Assembly: GCF_002075345.1 (NCBI RefSeq)
Contig: NZ_NAEW01000004.1
Span: 186,001 to 250,000, forward strand
Source: Citrobacter braakii
GTDB taxonomy: Bacteria; Pseudomonadota; Gammaproteobacteria; Enterobacterales; Enterobacteriaceae
Length of the DNA stretch: 64,000 nt
Direction: 5' to 3'
The notes beneath the pieces are model-generated. The model was not told where the DNA came from. It searched no databases and saw only the letters and a program-made list of their open reading frames with translations. This document shows, in pieces, positions 11,690 to 21,988 of this stretch. The position numbers and the translations under genes were made by a program. Each line of letters starts with the position of its first letter. Within the stretch, counting starts at the first letter, position 1.

Positions 11690-13116
11690 TATTTTCCTCC
11701 CAGCAGATCGCGCGCGCCCCAGTGCGGGAAATGGCGACGCACCAACGCATTAAGCTCCAGCTCAAACGCGCTGAACTGAGAAGCCGCGGTGTGCTCCTGG
11801 ACGATTGGCTCACGTACCAGCCCCGCGCCAACGGTAACGTTGGTCAGGCGGTCAATGATAATCAGCCCGCCCGTAACCGGGTTCTGCTGATAGGTATCCA
11901 GCACCAGCGGCTCATCAAAGGTCAGATTAACCAGACCGATGCCGTTTAGCGGCAACGCTTCAACATCACGTTGGGTCAGGTTATTAATATCAATCTGGTA
12001 CTGCACGTTATCAACGCGTGCGCGGGTCTTCTTACCGGCGACTTTGATGTCGTAGCTCTGCCCAGGCGACAACGGTTGTTCCGCCATCCACACCACATCA
12101 ACGGCAGCGCTTTGTACCGCAGGTAACGCTTCACCGGCATCAAGTAGCAAGTCGCCCCGGCTGATATCGATCTCGTCTTTCAATACCAGGGTGATCGCTT
12201 CACCCGCATGCGCTTCCTGTAAATCGCCATCAAAGGTTACGATTCGCGCCACGCTCGACTCAACGCCGGATGGCAGCACTTTGACACGTTGCCCTACCTT
12301 CACACTACCGGAGGCCAGCGTCCCGGCATAACCACGAAAATCCAGATTCGGTCGGTTCACATATTGCACCGGGAAGCGCATCGGCTGAGTATCAACTATG
12401 CGTTGAATCTCAACGGTTTCCAGCACTTCCAGTAGCGTCGGACCGCTGTACCACGACATGCTGGCACTTTGTGAAGCCACGTTGTCGCCTTCCAGCGCAG
12501 AGAGCGGCACAAACCGGATATCCAGGTTGCCCGGCAACTGTTCAGCAAAAGTAAGATAGTCTTCGCGAATGCGGTTAAATGTCTCTTCGCTAAAGTTCAC
12601 CAGATCCATTTTGTTGATCGCCACCACCAGGTGTTTGATCCCAAGTAGCGTGGAGATAAAGCTGTGACGACGGGTCTGATCCAGCACGCCTTTACGCGCA
12701 TCGATCAGCAGGATCGCCAGATCGCAGGTCGACGCACCGGTCGCCATGTTGCGAGTGTACTGCTCATGGCCGGGAGTATCCGCAATAATAAATTTACGCT
12801 TCTCGGTAGAGAAATAACGGTAAGCCACGTCGATGGTGATGCCCTGCTCGCGCTCGGCTTGCAAGCCGTCAACCAATAACGCCAGATCGAGCTTTTCGCC
12901 CTGAGTACCGTGACGTTTACTGTCGTTGTGCAGCGATGAAAGCTGGTCTTCATAAATCTGACGCGTGTCGTGCAGCAGGCGACCAATCAGGGTGCTTTTC
13001 CCGTCATCCACGCTACCGCAGGTTAAAAAACGCAGCAGGCTTTTGTGTTGCTGGGCGACCATCCAGGCTTCAACGCCGCCTTCATTAGCAATTTGTTGTG
13101 CAAGTGTCGTGTTCAT
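11689..13116 (-). CDS. cysN: Sulfate adenylyltransferase subunit 1 (GTPase) CysN
   Basis: 475 residues with a translation-factor-like GTPase domain: G1 [10 protein letters not shown]3 DTPGHEQY and G4 NKMDL, followed by two beta-barrel domains. It couples GTP hydrolysis to ATP sulfurylase activity of CysD, driving formation of APS from ATP and sulfate. It lies 9 bp after cysD and overlaps cysC by 1 bp. Confidence 0.98.
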   Translation of the reverse strand: MNTTLAQQIANEGGVEAWMVAQQHKSLLRFLTCGSVDDGKSTLIGRLLHDTRQIYEDQLSSLHNDSKRHGTQGEKLDLALLVDGLQAEREQGITIDVAYRYFSTEKRKFIIADTPGHEQYTRNMATGASTCDLAILLIDARKGVLDQTRRHSFISTLLGIKHLVVAINKMDLVNFSEETFNRIREDYLTFAEQLPGNLDIRFVPLSALEGDNVASQSASMSWYSGPTLLEVLETVEIQRIVDTQPMRFPVQYVNRPNLDFRGYAGTLASGSVKVGQRVKVLPSGVESSVARIVTFDGDLQEAHAGEAITLVLKDEIDISRGDLLLDAGEALPAVQSAAVDVVWMAEQPLSPGQSYDIKVAGKKTRARVDNVQYQIDINNLTQRDVEALPLNGIGLVNLTFDEPLVLDTYQQNPVTGGLIIIDRLTNVTVGAGLVREPIVQEHTAASQFSAFELELNALVRRHFPHWGARDLLGGK

Positions 13117-13125
13117 GGCGGCTCC

Positions 13126-14034
13126 TTAGAAATACCCCTGACGTTTCTTCAGCTCCATGGAGCCCGCCTGGTCGCGGTCAATCACGCGGCCCTGACGTTC
13201 ACTGGTGGTTGAGACCAGCATCTCTTCGATGATTTCAGGCAGCGTCTGCGCATTCGACTCCACCGCGCCTGTTAACGGCCAGCAGCCGAGCGTACGGAAA
13301 CGCACCATGCGTTTTTTAATCACTTCCCCCGGTTGCAGATCGATTCTGTCGTCATCAATCATCATCAGCATGCCGTCGCGTTCCAGCACCGGACGCTCCG
13401 CCGCCAGGTACAGCGGCACGATGTCGATATTTTCCAGCCAGATGTACTGCCAGATATCCTGTTCAGTCCAGTTGGAGAGCGGGAATACGCGAATGCTTTC
13501 GCCTTTGTTAATCTGTCCGTTGTAGTTATGCCACAGTTCCGGACGCTGATTTTTAGGGTCCCAGCGATGAAAACGATCGCGGAAAGAATAAATGCGCTCC
13601 TTGGCACGCGATTTCTCTTCGTCACGACGAGCGCCACCGAACGCGGCGTCGAAACCGTATTTGTTCAACGCCTGCTTCAACCCTTCGGTTTTCATAATAT
13701 CGGTATGCTTGGCGCTACCGTGAACAAACGGGTTGATGCCCATCGCCACCCCTTCCGGGTTTTTATGCACCAGCAGTTCACAACCGTAGGCTTTCGCCGT
13801 GCGGTCACGAAACTCGTACATCTCGCTGAATTTCCAGCCGGTATCAACGTGCAGCAGAGGGAACGGCAACGTGCCAGGATAAAACGCTTTGCGCGCCAGA
13901 TGCAGCATTACGCTGGAATCTTTGCCGATGGAATACATCATCACCGGATTCGAAAACTCGGCGGCCACCTCACGAATAATATGGATGCTTTCCGCTTCCA
14001 GTTGCCGCAGGTGGGTAAGTCGTTTTTGATCCAT
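13126..14034 (-). CDS. cysD: Sulfate adenylyltransferase subunit 2 CysD
   Basis: 302 residues. The PP-loop-like segment [16 protein letters not shown] (near residue 35) binds ATP, and the C-terminal [14 protein letters not shown] motif is typical of CysD. With CysN it forms the ATP sulfurylase that activates sulfate. First gene of cysDNC; its promoter lies in the 254-bp gap facing iap. Confidence 0.98.
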   Translation of the reverse strand: MDQKRLTHLRQLEAESIHIIREVAAEFSNPVMMYSIGKDSSVMLHLARKAFYPGTLPFPLLHVDTGWKFSEMYEFRDRTAKAYGCELLVHKNPEGVAMGINPFVHGSAKHTDIMKTEGLKQALNKYGFDAAFGGARRDEEKSRAKERIYSFRDRFHRWDPKNQRPELWHNYNGQINKGESIRVFPLSNWTEQDIWQYIWLENIDIVPLYLAAERPVLERDGMLMMIDDDRIDLQPGEVIKKRMVRFRTLGCWPLTGAVESNAQTLPEIIEEMLVSTTSERQGRVIDRDQAGSMELKKRQGYF

Positions 14035-14288
14035 AACCGTTCCTATGTAATGCCGTTATTTTGCTAACGATGCTCAGATAACCTGACTATAGGGAGGGCA
14101 AGAGGACGAATGAAATTACGAATTGGAATGAGTAGTTCCTCAAAGGAATAACGATCCGGAAAAGCAAATATCAAAAAGTGCTTAAGCTACCGAATTTAGG
14201 GCATTTAGGAGCAAATGAAATTGTTTTACCTCGATCACGGTTTCATACTAGCGGCTAAAAATTTCTGCTTGGTATTTAAGGACTCATT
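14035..14288. promoter_or_regulatory. Divergent control region of cysDNC and iap
   Basis: A 254-bp gap between the divergent starts of cysD and iap, so it must hold the cysDNC promoter and, by homology of the system, CysB-binding DNA. CysB sites are degenerate and I cannot place them confidently. The iap side has AAGGA 6 bases before the ATG at 14289. Confidence 0.5.
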
Positions 14289-15332
14289 ATGTTTTCCGCA
14301 ACGCGCCCCCTTCTTGCAATCCTGGCGCTCGGCGCGTGCTTTATCCTTCCCGCACAGGCAACATCTTCCAAACCTGGAGATATCGCAAATACCCAGGCTC
14401 GATATATCGCAACGTTTTTCCCAGGCCGCGTAACGGGCTCTCCGGCAGAAATGTTGTCTGCTGATTATATTCGTCAGCAATTTCAGCAGATGGGCTACAG
14501 CAGTGATATTCGAACGTTTAATAGCCGTTATGTTTATACCGCCAAAAATAACCGTAAAAACTGGCATAACGTCACGGGGAGTACCGTTATTGCCGCACAT
14601 GAGGGTAAAGCGCCACAGCAGATTATTATCATGGCGCACCTCGACACCTACGCCGCACAGAGCGACGCCGATTCCGATGCCAATCTGGGTGGATTGACCC
14701 TGCAAGGTATTGATGACAACGCCGCAGGACTTGGCGTGATGCTGGAACTGGCGGAAAAACTCAAAGACGTGCCGACGCAGTACGGCATTCGATTTATCGC
14801 CACCAGCGGCGAGGAAGAAGGCAAACTGGGCGCGGAGAACATCCTGAAGCGAATGAGCGCCGCCGAGAAGAAAAATACGCTGCTGGTTATCAACCTCGAT
14901 AACCTGATCGTCGGCGATAAGCTCTATTTCAATAGCGGTAAGAAAACCCCGGAAGCGGTGCGAAAATTGACGCGTGACCGGGCGCTGGCCATCGCGCACA
15001 GCCGCGGTATCGTAGCCAGCACCAATCCGGGACTGAACAAAAACTATCCGAAAGGTACTGGATGTTGTAACGATGCAGAGGTCTTCGACAACGCGGGCAT
15101 TGCCGTGCTCTCCGTTGAAGCAACCAACTGGAGTCTGGGCAAGAAAGATGGCTATCAACAGCGCGCCAAAAGCGCCTCGTTCCCGGCAGGCAACAGCTGG
15201 CACGATGTGCGACTGGATAACCAGCAGCATATCGATAAAGCCTTACCGGGCAGGATAGAGCACCGTAGCCGCGACGTGGTACGCATTATGCTCCCGCTGG
15301 TGAAAGAACTGGCAAAGGCGGGAAAATCCTGA
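14289..15332 (+). CDS. iap: Alkaline phosphatase isozyme conversion aminopeptidase Iap
   Basis: 347 residues with a Sec signal peptide (cleavage probably after AQA, about residue 23), then an M28-type zinc aminopeptidase domain. Metal-ligand motifs are visible: MAHLDTYA, the GIDDNAAGLGVMLEL aspartate and the ATSGEEEGKLGA glutamates. In E. coli, Iap removes N-terminal arginine from periplasmic alkaline phosphatase, changing its isozyme form. It converges on cysH with only 44 bp between stops; in E. coli this interval houses a CRISPR-Cas locus. Confidence 0.95.
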   Translation: MFSATRPLLAILALGACFILPAQATSSKPGDIANTQARYIATFFPGRVTGSPAEMLSADYIRQQFQQMGYSSDIRTFNSRYVYTAKNNRKNWHNVTGSTVIAAHEGKAPQQIIIMAHLDTYAAQSDADSDANLGGLTLQGIDDNAAGLGVMLELAEKLKDVPTQYGIRFIATSGEEEGKLGAENILKRMSAAEKKNTLLVINLDNLIVGDKLYFNSGKKTPEAVRKLTRDRALAIAHSRGIVASTNPGLNKNYPKGTGCCNDAEVFDNAGIAVLSVEATNWSLGKKDGYQQRAKSASFPAGNSWHDVRLDNQQHIDKALPGRIEHRSRDVVRIMLPLVKELAKAGKS

Positions 15333-15339
15333 AGAAGAG

Positions 15340-15378
15340 GCCCGGTAATATGTAAACATTACCGGGCTTTTATCTTTT
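15340..15378 (+). terminator. Intrinsic terminator of iap
   Basis: A perfect 10-bp GC-rich stem (GCCCGGTAAT at 15340-15349 with its complement at 15358-15367), an 8-base loop and then TTTTATCTTTT. It lies directly between the converging iap and cysH stops. Confidence 0.9.
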
Positions 15379-16111
15379 ACCCTTCATGTAATCCGCACTC
15401 GCGCTTCAATCCGAAGAACCGCGTCTCTTCTTCCGCCATACCCGGCTCCCATTTGCGGGTGGTATGGGTATCACCAACTGACAGATAGCCCTGATCCCAC
15501 AGTGGATGGTATTTCAGGCCGTGCTTTTGCAGATACTGGTAAACGGTACGGTTGTCCCAGTCGATGATCGGCAGCACTTTAAACACGCCGCGCTGGATAG
15601 CCAGCACCGGCAAATGCGCCCGACTGCCCGACTGTTCGCGGCGCAGACCGGCAAACCAGGTTTGCGCATTGAGTTCTTTAAGCGCGCGGTTCATCGGCTC
15701 GACTTTGTTGATCTCATTGTATTTCTCAATGCCTTCAACGCCCTGCTCCCACAGTTTGCCGTAGCGCGCTTCCTGCCAGGCCGCGCTCTCCTTCGCCCGG
15801 TAGACTTGCAGATTAAGCTTGAGCTTGTCCGTTAACTCATCAATAAACTGGTAGGTTTCCGGGAACAAATAGCCGGTATCGGTGAGGATCACCGGGATAT
15901 CCGGGTGAACCTGATTCACCAGGTGCAGGCTTACTGCCGCCTGGATACCAAAGCTCGATGAGAGCACGTATTCGCCTGGCAGATTCTCCAGCGCCCACGC
16001 CACACGATCCTCTGCGCTCAATTTTTCCAGTTGGTCGTTGGTTTGTACCAACGCCATAACGCGTTCAACTTTCGGCAGCGCGTTCAACGCGTTGAGATCG
16101 AGTTTGGACAT
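15377..16111 (-). CDS. cysH: Phosphoadenosine phosphosulfate (PAPS) reductase CysH
   Basis: 244 residues from the ATG beginning MSKLDLN, matching E. coli; an in-frame ATG at 16174 would add 21 residues encoded in a REP-like repeat and is unlikely. The catalytic cysteine is C239 in the C-terminal ECGLH motif, and the PP-loop-type segment is [12 protein letters not shown]. It reduces PAPS to sulfite with thioredoxin or glutaredoxin. Third gene of cysJIH, separated from cysI by a REP element. Confidence 0.98.
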   Translation of the reverse strand: MSKLDLNALNALPKVERVMALVQTNDQLEKLSAEDRVAWALENLPGEYVLSSSFGIQAAVSLHLVNQVHPDIPVILTDTGYLFPETYQFIDELTDKLKLNLQVYRAKESAAWQEARYGKLWEQGVEGIEKYNEINKVEPMNRALKELNAQTWFAGLRREQSGSRAHLPVLAIQRGVFKVLPIIDWDNRTVYQYLQKHGLKYHPLWDQGYLSVGDTHTTRKWEPGMAEEETRFFGLKRECGLHEG

Positions 16112-16130
16112 AAATACCTCGCTGTTTACC

Positions 16131-16176
16131 TTGCCTGATGGCGCTGCGCTTATCAGGCCTACGCGTAGCGCCATCG
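16131..16176. repeat. REP/BIME-type palindrome between cysI and cysH
   Basis: GCCTGAT (16133-16139) pairs with ATCAGGC (16152-16158), and GATGGCGCT (16137-16145) pairs with AGCGCCATC (16167-16175). The form is that of enterobacterial REP sequences, which stabilise upstream mRNA or bind gyrase or IHF. Confidence 0.8.
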
Positions 16177-16188
16177 GGTAATCGGATG

Positions 16189-17901
16189 TTATTCCCAGAA
16201 ATCCCGGGCGGGATCGAGCACCGGGCGAATGATGCCCGCACGCACCGTAAAATCACCGAAGCCTTCACCCGCTTCGCGCTCTTTCGCCCAGCGCCCAACC
16301 AGTTCGTCAACGGAGTCGAGAATTTCCGATTCCGTAATATTTTCGCGATACATACGCGGAATGCGCGTGCCCATGCGGTTACCGCCAAGGTGTACGTTGT
16401 AGCGCCCCGGGGCTTTACCCACCAGGCCCAGTTCCGCCAGCATCGCGCGGCCGCAGCCGTTCGGGCAGCCTGTAACGCGCATCACGATATGCTCGTCAGG
16501 AATGCCGTGTTTTTCGAGAATAGCTTCCACTTTATCAGTGAACGATGGCAGGAAACGTTCGGCCTCCGCCATCGCCAGCGGACAGGTCGGGAACGACACG
16601 CAGGCCATCGAGTTTTCACGCTGCGGCTTCACCGCATTCATCAATCCGTGATCGCGCGCCAGCTTCTCGATCTTCGCTTTTTGGCTTTCCGGCACACCAG
16701 CAATGATCAGGTTCTGGTTGGCGGTGATGCGGAAATCCCCTTTGTGGATCTTCGCGATCTCCAGCAGGCCGGTTTTCAGCGGACGGCCCGGATAATCCAG
16801 GATACGGCCGTTTTCAATAAACAGCGTCAGGTGCCAGTTATTGTCGATCCCTTTTACCCATCCAATACGATCGCCGCGACCGGTGAACTCGTACGGGCGG
16901 ATCGGCTCAAATTTAATACCCGCACGACGCTCCACTTCCTTTTTGAACGTGTCGATACCAACGCGTTCAAGCGTGTATTTAGTTTTGGCGTTTTTACGAT
17001 CGGTACGGTTACCCCAGTCGCGCTGCGTTGTCACCACAGCTTCTGCTACCGCCAGGGTGTGCTCCAGCGGCAGATAGCCGAACTCGCTCGCGGTGCGGGC
17101 GTAGGTTTTCTTATTGCCGTGCTCAATCGACAAACCACCGCCGACCAGCAGGTTAAAGCCCACCAGCTTGCCGTTTTCGGCAATCGCCACGAAGTTCATA
17201 TCGTTGGCGTGCAGATCGATGTCGTTCTGCGGTGGGATTACGACCGTGGTTTTAAACTTACGCGGCAGATAGGTTTGACCGAGGATCGGCTCTTCGTCGG
17301 TGGTCGCTACCTTCTCCTGATCCAGCCAAATTTCTGCATAGGCGCGAGTACGCGGCAGCAGATGTTCGGAGATCTTCTTCGCCCATTCATAGGCTTGGGC
17401 GTGCAGCTCAGACTCGTACGGGTTAGAAGTACACAGAACGTTACGGTTCATGTCGTTGGCGGTCGCCAGCGCGTCCAGCCCGACCGAATGCAGCATCTGG
17501 TGTACCGGCTTAACGTTCTTCTTCAGAATGCCGTGAAACTGGAAGGTCTGACGGTTGGTCAGACGAATGCTGCCATAAATCGTGTTGTCATGGGCGAACG
17601 TGTCGATCGCCTGCCACTGTTTGGTGGTGATCACCCCACCCGGCAGACGGCAGCGCAGCAGCATCGCGTGACGCGGTTCCAGCTTTTGCTCGGCTCGTTC
17701 GGCGCGGATATCGCGGTCATCCTGCTGGTACATACCGTGAAAACGGATCAGCAGGAAGTTATCGCCTTTGAAGCCGCCGGTCAGGCCGTCGTTTAAATCT
17801 TCGGCAATAGTTCCGCGCAGATAGTTGCTTTCCAGCTTCATACGCTCAGCGTCGGACAGCTTGCCTTCGACCACCAATGGTCCTGGGTATTTTTCGCTCA
17901 T
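16189..17901 (-). CDS. cysI: Sulfite reductase (NADPH) hemoprotein beta-component CysI
   Basis: 570 residues, as in E. coli. The four cysteines that hold the siroheme-linked 4Fe-4S cluster are in CVSFPTC and TGCPNGCGR. The protein receives electrons from the CysJ flavoprotein and performs the six-electron reduction of sulfite to sulfide. Its start shares one base with the stop of cysJ, so translation is coupled. Confidence 0.99.
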   Translation of the reverse strand: MSEKYPGPLVVEGKLSDAERMKLESNYLRGTIAEDLNDGLTGGFKGDNFLLIRFHGMYQQDDRDIRAERAEQKLEPRHAMLLRCRLPGGVITTKQWQAIDTFAHDNTIYGSIRLTNRQTFQFHGILKKNVKPVHQMLHSVGLDALATANDMNRNVLCTSNPYESELHAQAYEWAKKISEHLLPRTRAYAEIWLDQEKVATTDEEPILGQTYLPRKFKTTVVIPPQNDIDLHANDMNFVAIAENGKLVGFNLLVGGGLSIEHGNKKTYARTASEFGYLPLEHTLAVAEAVVTTQRDWGNRTDRKNAKTKYTLERVGIDTFKKEVERRAGIKFEPIRPYEFTGRGDRIGWVKGIDNNWHLTLFIENGRILDYPGRPLKTGLLEIAKIHKGDFRITANQNLIIAGVPESQKAKIEKLARDHGLMNAVKPQRENSMACVSFPTCPLAMAEAERFLPSFTDKVEAILEKHGIPDEHIVMRVTGCPNGCGRAMLAELGLVGKAPGRYNVHLGGNRMGTRIPRMYRENITESEILDSVDELVGRWAKEREAGEGFGDFTVRAGIIRPVLDPARDFWE

Positions 17902-19700
17902 TAGTAGACATCTCGCTGATAACGGCGCTCAATGCGCAGCTCACTTAAAAATTCATCCGCCGCTTCGATATCCATAGCACCGAATTCGGCAATCACTTCC
18001 AACAAAGCCTGCTCAACGTCTTTCGCCATGCGATTGGCGTCGCCGCAGACATAAATGTGGGCACCGTCGTTTATCCAGCGCCACAGTTCCGCACCTTGTT
18101 GGCGCAGTTTATCTTGTACGTATATTTTTTCTTTCTGGTCACGGGACCAGGCGAGATCGATGCGGCTCAGTACGCCCTCTTTGACGTAACGCTGCCATTC
18201 CACCTGGTACAGGAAATCTTCGGTAAAGTGTGGGTTGCCAAAAAACAGCCAGTTTTTGCCTTCGGCTCCGTCAGCCGCACGCTGCTGCATGAATGCACGG
18301 AACGGCGCAATCCCCGTGCCCGGTCCAATCATAATCACCGGTGTCTGCGGGTTAGCCGGCAGGCGGAAGTTATCGTTGTGTTCGATGAACACGCGCACTT
18401 CACCCTCTTCTTCCACGCGATCGGCGAGGAAACTGGACGCGCCACCAGCACGGGCACGACCTTCAATGTCATAACGCACCACGCCCACGGTGACGTGCAC
18501 TTCGCTTTCCACTTCCGCCTGGGAAGAGGCAATAGAATACAAACGCGGCGTCAGCGGGCGCAGAAGATCAACCAACGTTTGGGCGTCCAGTTGCGCTGGG
18601 GAGAAGCGCACCATATCGACGATTGGCGTGGTTGCGGCGTAATGCTGCAATTGCGCTTTGTCGCCCACCAGCGGCAGCAGAGAGTCGCTACGGGTTAAAG
18701 TGGCATAGTTCTCGACGATATTGCCGGTGTTAACCGTCAGCTCGAAATGCCACTGCAGCGCTTCGGTGAGCGACAGGGTTTTGCCGTCAACCGTGACCGG
18801 TTCATCTCCTTTCAGCCACAGCAATTCAACCAGCTCTTTGACCAGCTCAGGATCGTTCTGATACCAGACTCCTAAGGCATCGCCCGGCTGGTAGCGCAGG
18901 CCGGAATCGCCGAGATCGATTTCAATATGGCGTACATCTTTTTCCGAGTCGCGACCGGTGATTTTCTGATTCACCGCAAGCGACGCCGTCAGCGGCGCTT
19001 CTTTGGTGTACGGACTGGTGTGTACTTCGTTTACCGCACCGCTCGCAGCAACTTGCACAGACGATGCCGCAGGGGCACGCGCTTTCAGGACATCAACCAG
19101 ACGGGCACGCCATTCGGCTGCCGCGCCCTGGTATTCGACGTCGGCATCCACGCGGTCAAGCAAGCGTTCACCGCCCAGCTCGGCCAGTTTTGCATCGAAG
19201 TCTTTTCCTGACTGACAGAAAAACTCGTAAGAAGTGTCACCAAGACCAAACACGGCAAAAGCGGTGTTATCGAGCTTCGGCGCTTTTTTCGAGAACAGGA
19301 ATTTATGCAACGCTACGGCTTCTTCCGCCGGTTCACCTTCCCCTTGCGTCGACGCCACTACGATCAGCAATTTCTCATTGGCGATTTGTTTGAATTTATA
19401 GTCGCCAGCATTGATGAGAGTGACGTTGAGCTTTGCAGCGATCAGATCATCGCGCAGGGCTTCCGCCAAACGACGCGCATTACCGGTTTGCGAGGCGGAG
19501 ATAAGCGTAATGCCAGGCATTTCAGCAGCAGGCGCAGGAGTCGCCGCATTGCTGCCTGGCTGCTGATTCAGCACGCCCCAAAAATAGCCAGAAACCCACG
19601 CAAGCTGTGCGGGAGTGAAATCGGTCGTGGCCGCCTGAAGGCGTGCCAGTTGCTCCGGGTTTAGCGGTAGCAGAGCGGAAGGTGGGGCCTGTGTCGTCAT
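17901..19700 (-). CDS. cysJ: Sulfite reductase (NADPH) flavoprotein alpha-component CysJ
   Basis: 599 residues with an N-terminal flavodoxin-like FMN domain ([16 protein letters not shown], about residue 70), a connecting domain, and a ferredoxin-NADP reductase-like FAD/NADPH domain ([29 protein letters not shown]). It passes electrons from NADPH through FAD and FMN to CysI. First gene of cysJIH. The C-terminus ends in Tyr, as is usual for this reductase fold. Confidence 0.99.
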   Translation of the reverse strand: MTTQAPPSALLPLNPEQLARLQAATTDFTPAQLAWVSGYFWGVLNQQPGSNAATPAPAAEMPGITLISASQTGNARRLAEALRDDLIAAKLNVTLINAGDYKFKQIANEKLLIVVASTQGEGEPAEEAVALHKFLFSKKAPKLDNTAFAVFGLGDTSYEFFCQSGKDFDAKLAELGGERLLDRVDADVEYQGAAAEWRARLVDVLKARAPAASSVQVAASGAVNEVHTSPYTKEAPLTASLAVNQKITGRDSEKDVRHIEIDLGDSGLRYQPGDALGVWYQNDPELVKELVELLWLKGDEPVTVDGKTLSLTEALQWHFELTVNTGNIVENYATLTRSDSLLPLVGDKAQLQHYAATTPIVDMVRFSPAQLDAQTLVDLLRPLTPRLYSIASSQAEVESEVHVTVGVVRYDIEGRARAGGASSFLADRVEEEGEVRVFIEHNDNFRLPANPQTPVIMIGPGTGIAPFRAFMQQRAADGAEGKNWLFFGNPHFTEDFLYQVEWQRYVKEGVLSRIDLAWSRDQKEKIYVQDKLRQQGAELWRWINDGAHIYVCGDANRMAKDVEQALLEVIAEFGAMDIEAADEFLSELRIERRYQRDVY

Positions 19701-20005
19701 GCGTTGTCATGTTCCAGTAAGCAAAGCGGATTTCAGCAATAAAACCCAAACTGAAGATAAGGTTAGCGGCGGGGATAGTAACAATTAAAGAAGGGATAGA
19801 AATAACAAATAACCAAATGAACTAACCTGTTTTAGTTATAGTTATTAACAGCAAAACAGATTGGATAACTATATGATATATCAATAATTATTAAATACTG
19901 CCATCATGAATAGGTCGTTCTGATACTCAGCGCCCTTTTAACTAATGATAAAATTCGCTCTTTACGGTACCCTACGGCGGTTTTTCGCATTCTTGAGAGT
20001 AAAAA
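19701..20005. promoter_or_regulatory. Divergent cysJIH/queD intergenic control region
   Basis: 305 bp without a gene. It is A+T-rich, with an imperfect TAGTTA repeat at about 19832-19849, the kind of sequence bound by CysB upstream of cysJIH in enterics. TAAAAT at 19949-19954 is a possible -10 for queD. Both assignments are inference; no terminator or ORF is supported here. Confidence 0.5.
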
Positions 20006-20368
20006 ATGTCCACCACCTTGTTTAAAGATTTCACCTTCGAAGCCGCTCACCGCCTGCCGCATGTACCGGAAGGGCATAAGTGTGGCCGCCTGCATGGTCA
20101 CTCATTTATGGTGCGTCTTGAAATTACCGGTGAAGTCGATCCGCATACCGGTTGGATCATGGATTTTTCTGAGTTAAAAGCCGCGTTTAAGCCAACTTAC
20201 AACAGACTCGATCACTACTATCTGAACGATATTCCTGGCTTAGAAAACCCAACCAGTGAAGTTCTGGCCAAATGGATTTGGGATCAGGTTAAACCGGTTG
20301 TCCCTCTGCTGAGTGCCGTAATGGTGAAAGAGACCTGCACAGCAGGCTGCGTGTATCGCGGGGAATGA
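20006..20368 (+). CDS. queD: 6-carboxy-5,6,7,8-tetrahydropterin synthase QueD
   Basis: 120 residues. Zinc-binding histidines of the 6-pyruvoyl-tetrahydropterin synthase fold are in [10 protein letters not shown] and GRLHGHSF, the cysteine in HKCGRLHG, and [11 protein letters not shown] closes the protein. It converts dihydroneopterin triphosphate to the carboxy-pterin precursor of preQ0 in the queuosine pathway. queE and queF lie further along in this window. Confidence 0.97.
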   Translation: MSTTLFKDFTFEAAHRLPHVPEGHKCGRLHGHSFMVRLEITGEVDPHTGWIMDFSELKAAFKPTYNRLDHYYLNDIPGLENPTSEVLAKWIWDQVKPVVPLLSAVMVKETCTAGCVYRGE

Positions 20369-20403
20369 TTGTATCGTCTGTGGCGACGGTCAATTTTCCT
20401 TAA

Positions 20404-20447
20404 CTAACACTCTGTTAGGGTTATGTGCTCTGGATATCTGGAGCACA
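20404..20447 (+). promoter_or_regulatory. Two small hairpins before ygcN, one enclosing its Shine-Dalgarno
   Basis: CTAACA/TGTTAG (20404-20409 with 20413-20418) forms a tight hairpin after queD. TGTGCTC/GAGCACA (20424-20430 with 20441-20447) encloses the likely ribosome-binding GGAG (20440-20443), which lies 6 bases before the ygcN ATG at 20450. The second hairpin could limit ygcN translation. Confidence 0.5.
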
Positions 20448-20449
20448 AC

Positions 20450-21721
20450 ATGTCTGACGATTTCGATATTATTATTATCGGTGCAGGGATAGCGGGCACC
20501 GCTTGTGCTTTACGCTGCGTGCGAGCAGGACTGTCAGTTTTGCTTATTGAACGCGGCGAGCTTCCCGGCAGTAAAAACCTTTCCGGCGGGCGTCTGTATA
20601 CTCACGCGCTCGGTGAACTTCTTCCCCACTTCCAACATTCAGCCCCACTTGAACGCCGAATTACCCAGGAAAATCTCTCGCTGTTGACTCGCGATGGCGC
20701 AACGACGTACTCCAGCCTGCAACCGGAGGGAGACTCATGGAGCCTGCTGCGCGCCCGCTTCGACCCGTGGTTTGTCGCCCAGGCCGAGGCCGAAGGCGTA
20801 CAGTTTATCAGCGGTGTGACGGTCGAGGCGCTCCATATCGAAGAGGGCAGAGTCTGCGGCGTTATTGCCGATAACGAGACGCTGTACGCCCGTTATGTGG
20901 TACTGGCGGAAGGAGCAAACAGCGTGCTGGCAGAGCGTTATGGATTCCTGCCGCGTCCCTCGACAGCCGCAATGGCATTAGGCATTAAAGAGACTTTGGC
21001 GCTGGATAAATCGTTACTTGAGGAACGTTTCCGCTTATCCAATGACGAAGGCGCGGCAATGCTGTTTAGTGGCAATATTTGTGGCGAGCTTCCCGGCGGC
21101 GCGTTTCTCTATACCAATCAAGATACGCTCTCTCTGGGCGTGGTTTGTCCGCTCTCCTCTTTGGCACAGAGCGATGTCCCGGCGGCTGAACTGCTGGAGC
21201 GGCTCAAGACGCATCCGGCGTTACATCCGCTCCTCAGGGGCAGTGAAACGCTGGAATATGGCGCACATCTGGTACCAGAAGGCGGCCTGCACAGCCTGCC
21301 CGTACAGTACGCCGGAGACGGCTGGCTGCTGGTGGGTGATGCGCTGCGCAGTTGTGTGAATACTGGTTTCTCCGTTCGCGGCATGGATATGGCGCTCATT
21401 GGTGCTCAGGCTGCGGCGCAAACATTGATTAACGCCTGCCGGAAACGCGAGCCGCAAAATCTGTTTCCGGCTTATCACCACGACATCCAGCACAGCCTGC
21501 TGTGGGACGTTCTGCAACGTTACCGGGATGTTCCGGCGTTGCTCCAGCGCCCCGGATGGTATCGCCAATGGCCCATGTTGATGGAGGCTATTTCCCGTGA
21601 AATCTGGCATCAGGGCGACCGCCCGGTAGCCCCGCTGCGCCAGATTGTCTGGCGTCAGTTTCGTCGTCACGGCCTGCGTCATCTGGCAGGCGATATCATC
21701 AGGAGCTTACGATGTCTGTAG
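20450..21721 (+). CDS. ygcN: FixC-like FAD-dependent oxidoreductase YgcN
   Basis: 423 residues from the ATG beginning MSDDFD, as in E. coli. The N-terminal dinucleotide-binding fold is FDIIIIGAGIAGTACA, followed by the GSKNLSGGRL segment typical of FixC/ETF-quinone oxidoreductase-type flavoproteins and a second FAD-contact region (GWLLVGDALRS). The family accepts electrons from electron-transfer flavoprotein and passes them to quinone. The last 10 bp overlap ygcO, which encodes the FixX-like ferredoxin partner. The physiological substrate is not known. Confidence 0.93.
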   Translation: MSDDFDIIIIGAGIAGTACALRCVRAGLSVLLIERGELPGSKNLSGGRLYTHALGELLPHFQHSAPLERRITQENLSLLTRDGATTYSSLQPEGDSWSLLRARFDPWFVAQAEAEGVQFISGVTVEALHIEEGRVCGVIADNETLYARYVVLAEGANSVLAERYGFLPRPSTAAMALGIKETLALDKSLLEERFRLSNDEGAAMLFSGNICGELPGGAFLYTNQDTLSLGVVCPLSSLAQSDVPAAELLERLKTHPALHPLLRGSETLEYGAHLVPEGGLHSLPVQYAGDGWLLVGDALRSCVNTGFSVRGMDMALIGAQAAAQTLINACRKREPQNLFPAYHHDIQHSLLWDVLQRYRDVPALLQRPGWYRQWPMLMEAISREIWHQGDRPVAPLRQIVWRQFRRHGLRHLAGDIIRSLRCL

Positions 21722-21972
21722 CCCGTAACGTCTGGCGTCCCGCCGACATTTCACATATCGTTCCTGCGACCGTTGTTGACAGCAAAACGGCAGAACGGTT
21801 GATCGCATCCTGCCCCGCCGGACTGTTTTCTCTTACGGCGGAAGGTGAGCTACGGGTCAACTTTCGCGGCTGCCTGGAGTGTGGCACCTGTCGACTGCTG
21901 TGTGATGAAAAAACGCTGCAACAGTGGCGCTACCCCGCGTCCGGCTTTGGCATCACTTACCGATTTGGATAA
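21712..21972 (+). CDS. ygcO: FixX-like ferredoxin YgcO
   Basis: 86 residues, as in E. coli. The C-terminal half holds a cluster motif GCLECGTCRLLC suited to one 4Fe-4S centre, as in FixX and the iron-sulfur part of ETF-quinone oxidoreductases. The 10-bp overlap with ygcN fits translational coupling of flavoprotein and ferredoxin subunits. It likely carries electrons with YgcN from the YgcQ/YgcR flavoprotein. Confidence 0.92.
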   Translation: MSVARNVWRPADISHIVPATVVDSKTAERLIASCPAGLFSLTAEGELRVNFRGCLECGTCRLLCDEKTLQQWRYPASGFGITYRFG

Positions 21973-21988
21973 TTTAATAGGATAATTT

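Noticed and set aside
14235-15230. Open frame of about 330 codons opposite iap
   Set aside because: Antisense shadow of the intact iap gene; no domain and no ribosome-binding site.
16138-17796. Long open frame opposite cysI (about 550 codons, plus strand)
   Set aside because: It is antisense to a full-length conserved cysI and has no recognisable domain; the codon bias of cysI keeps this frame open.
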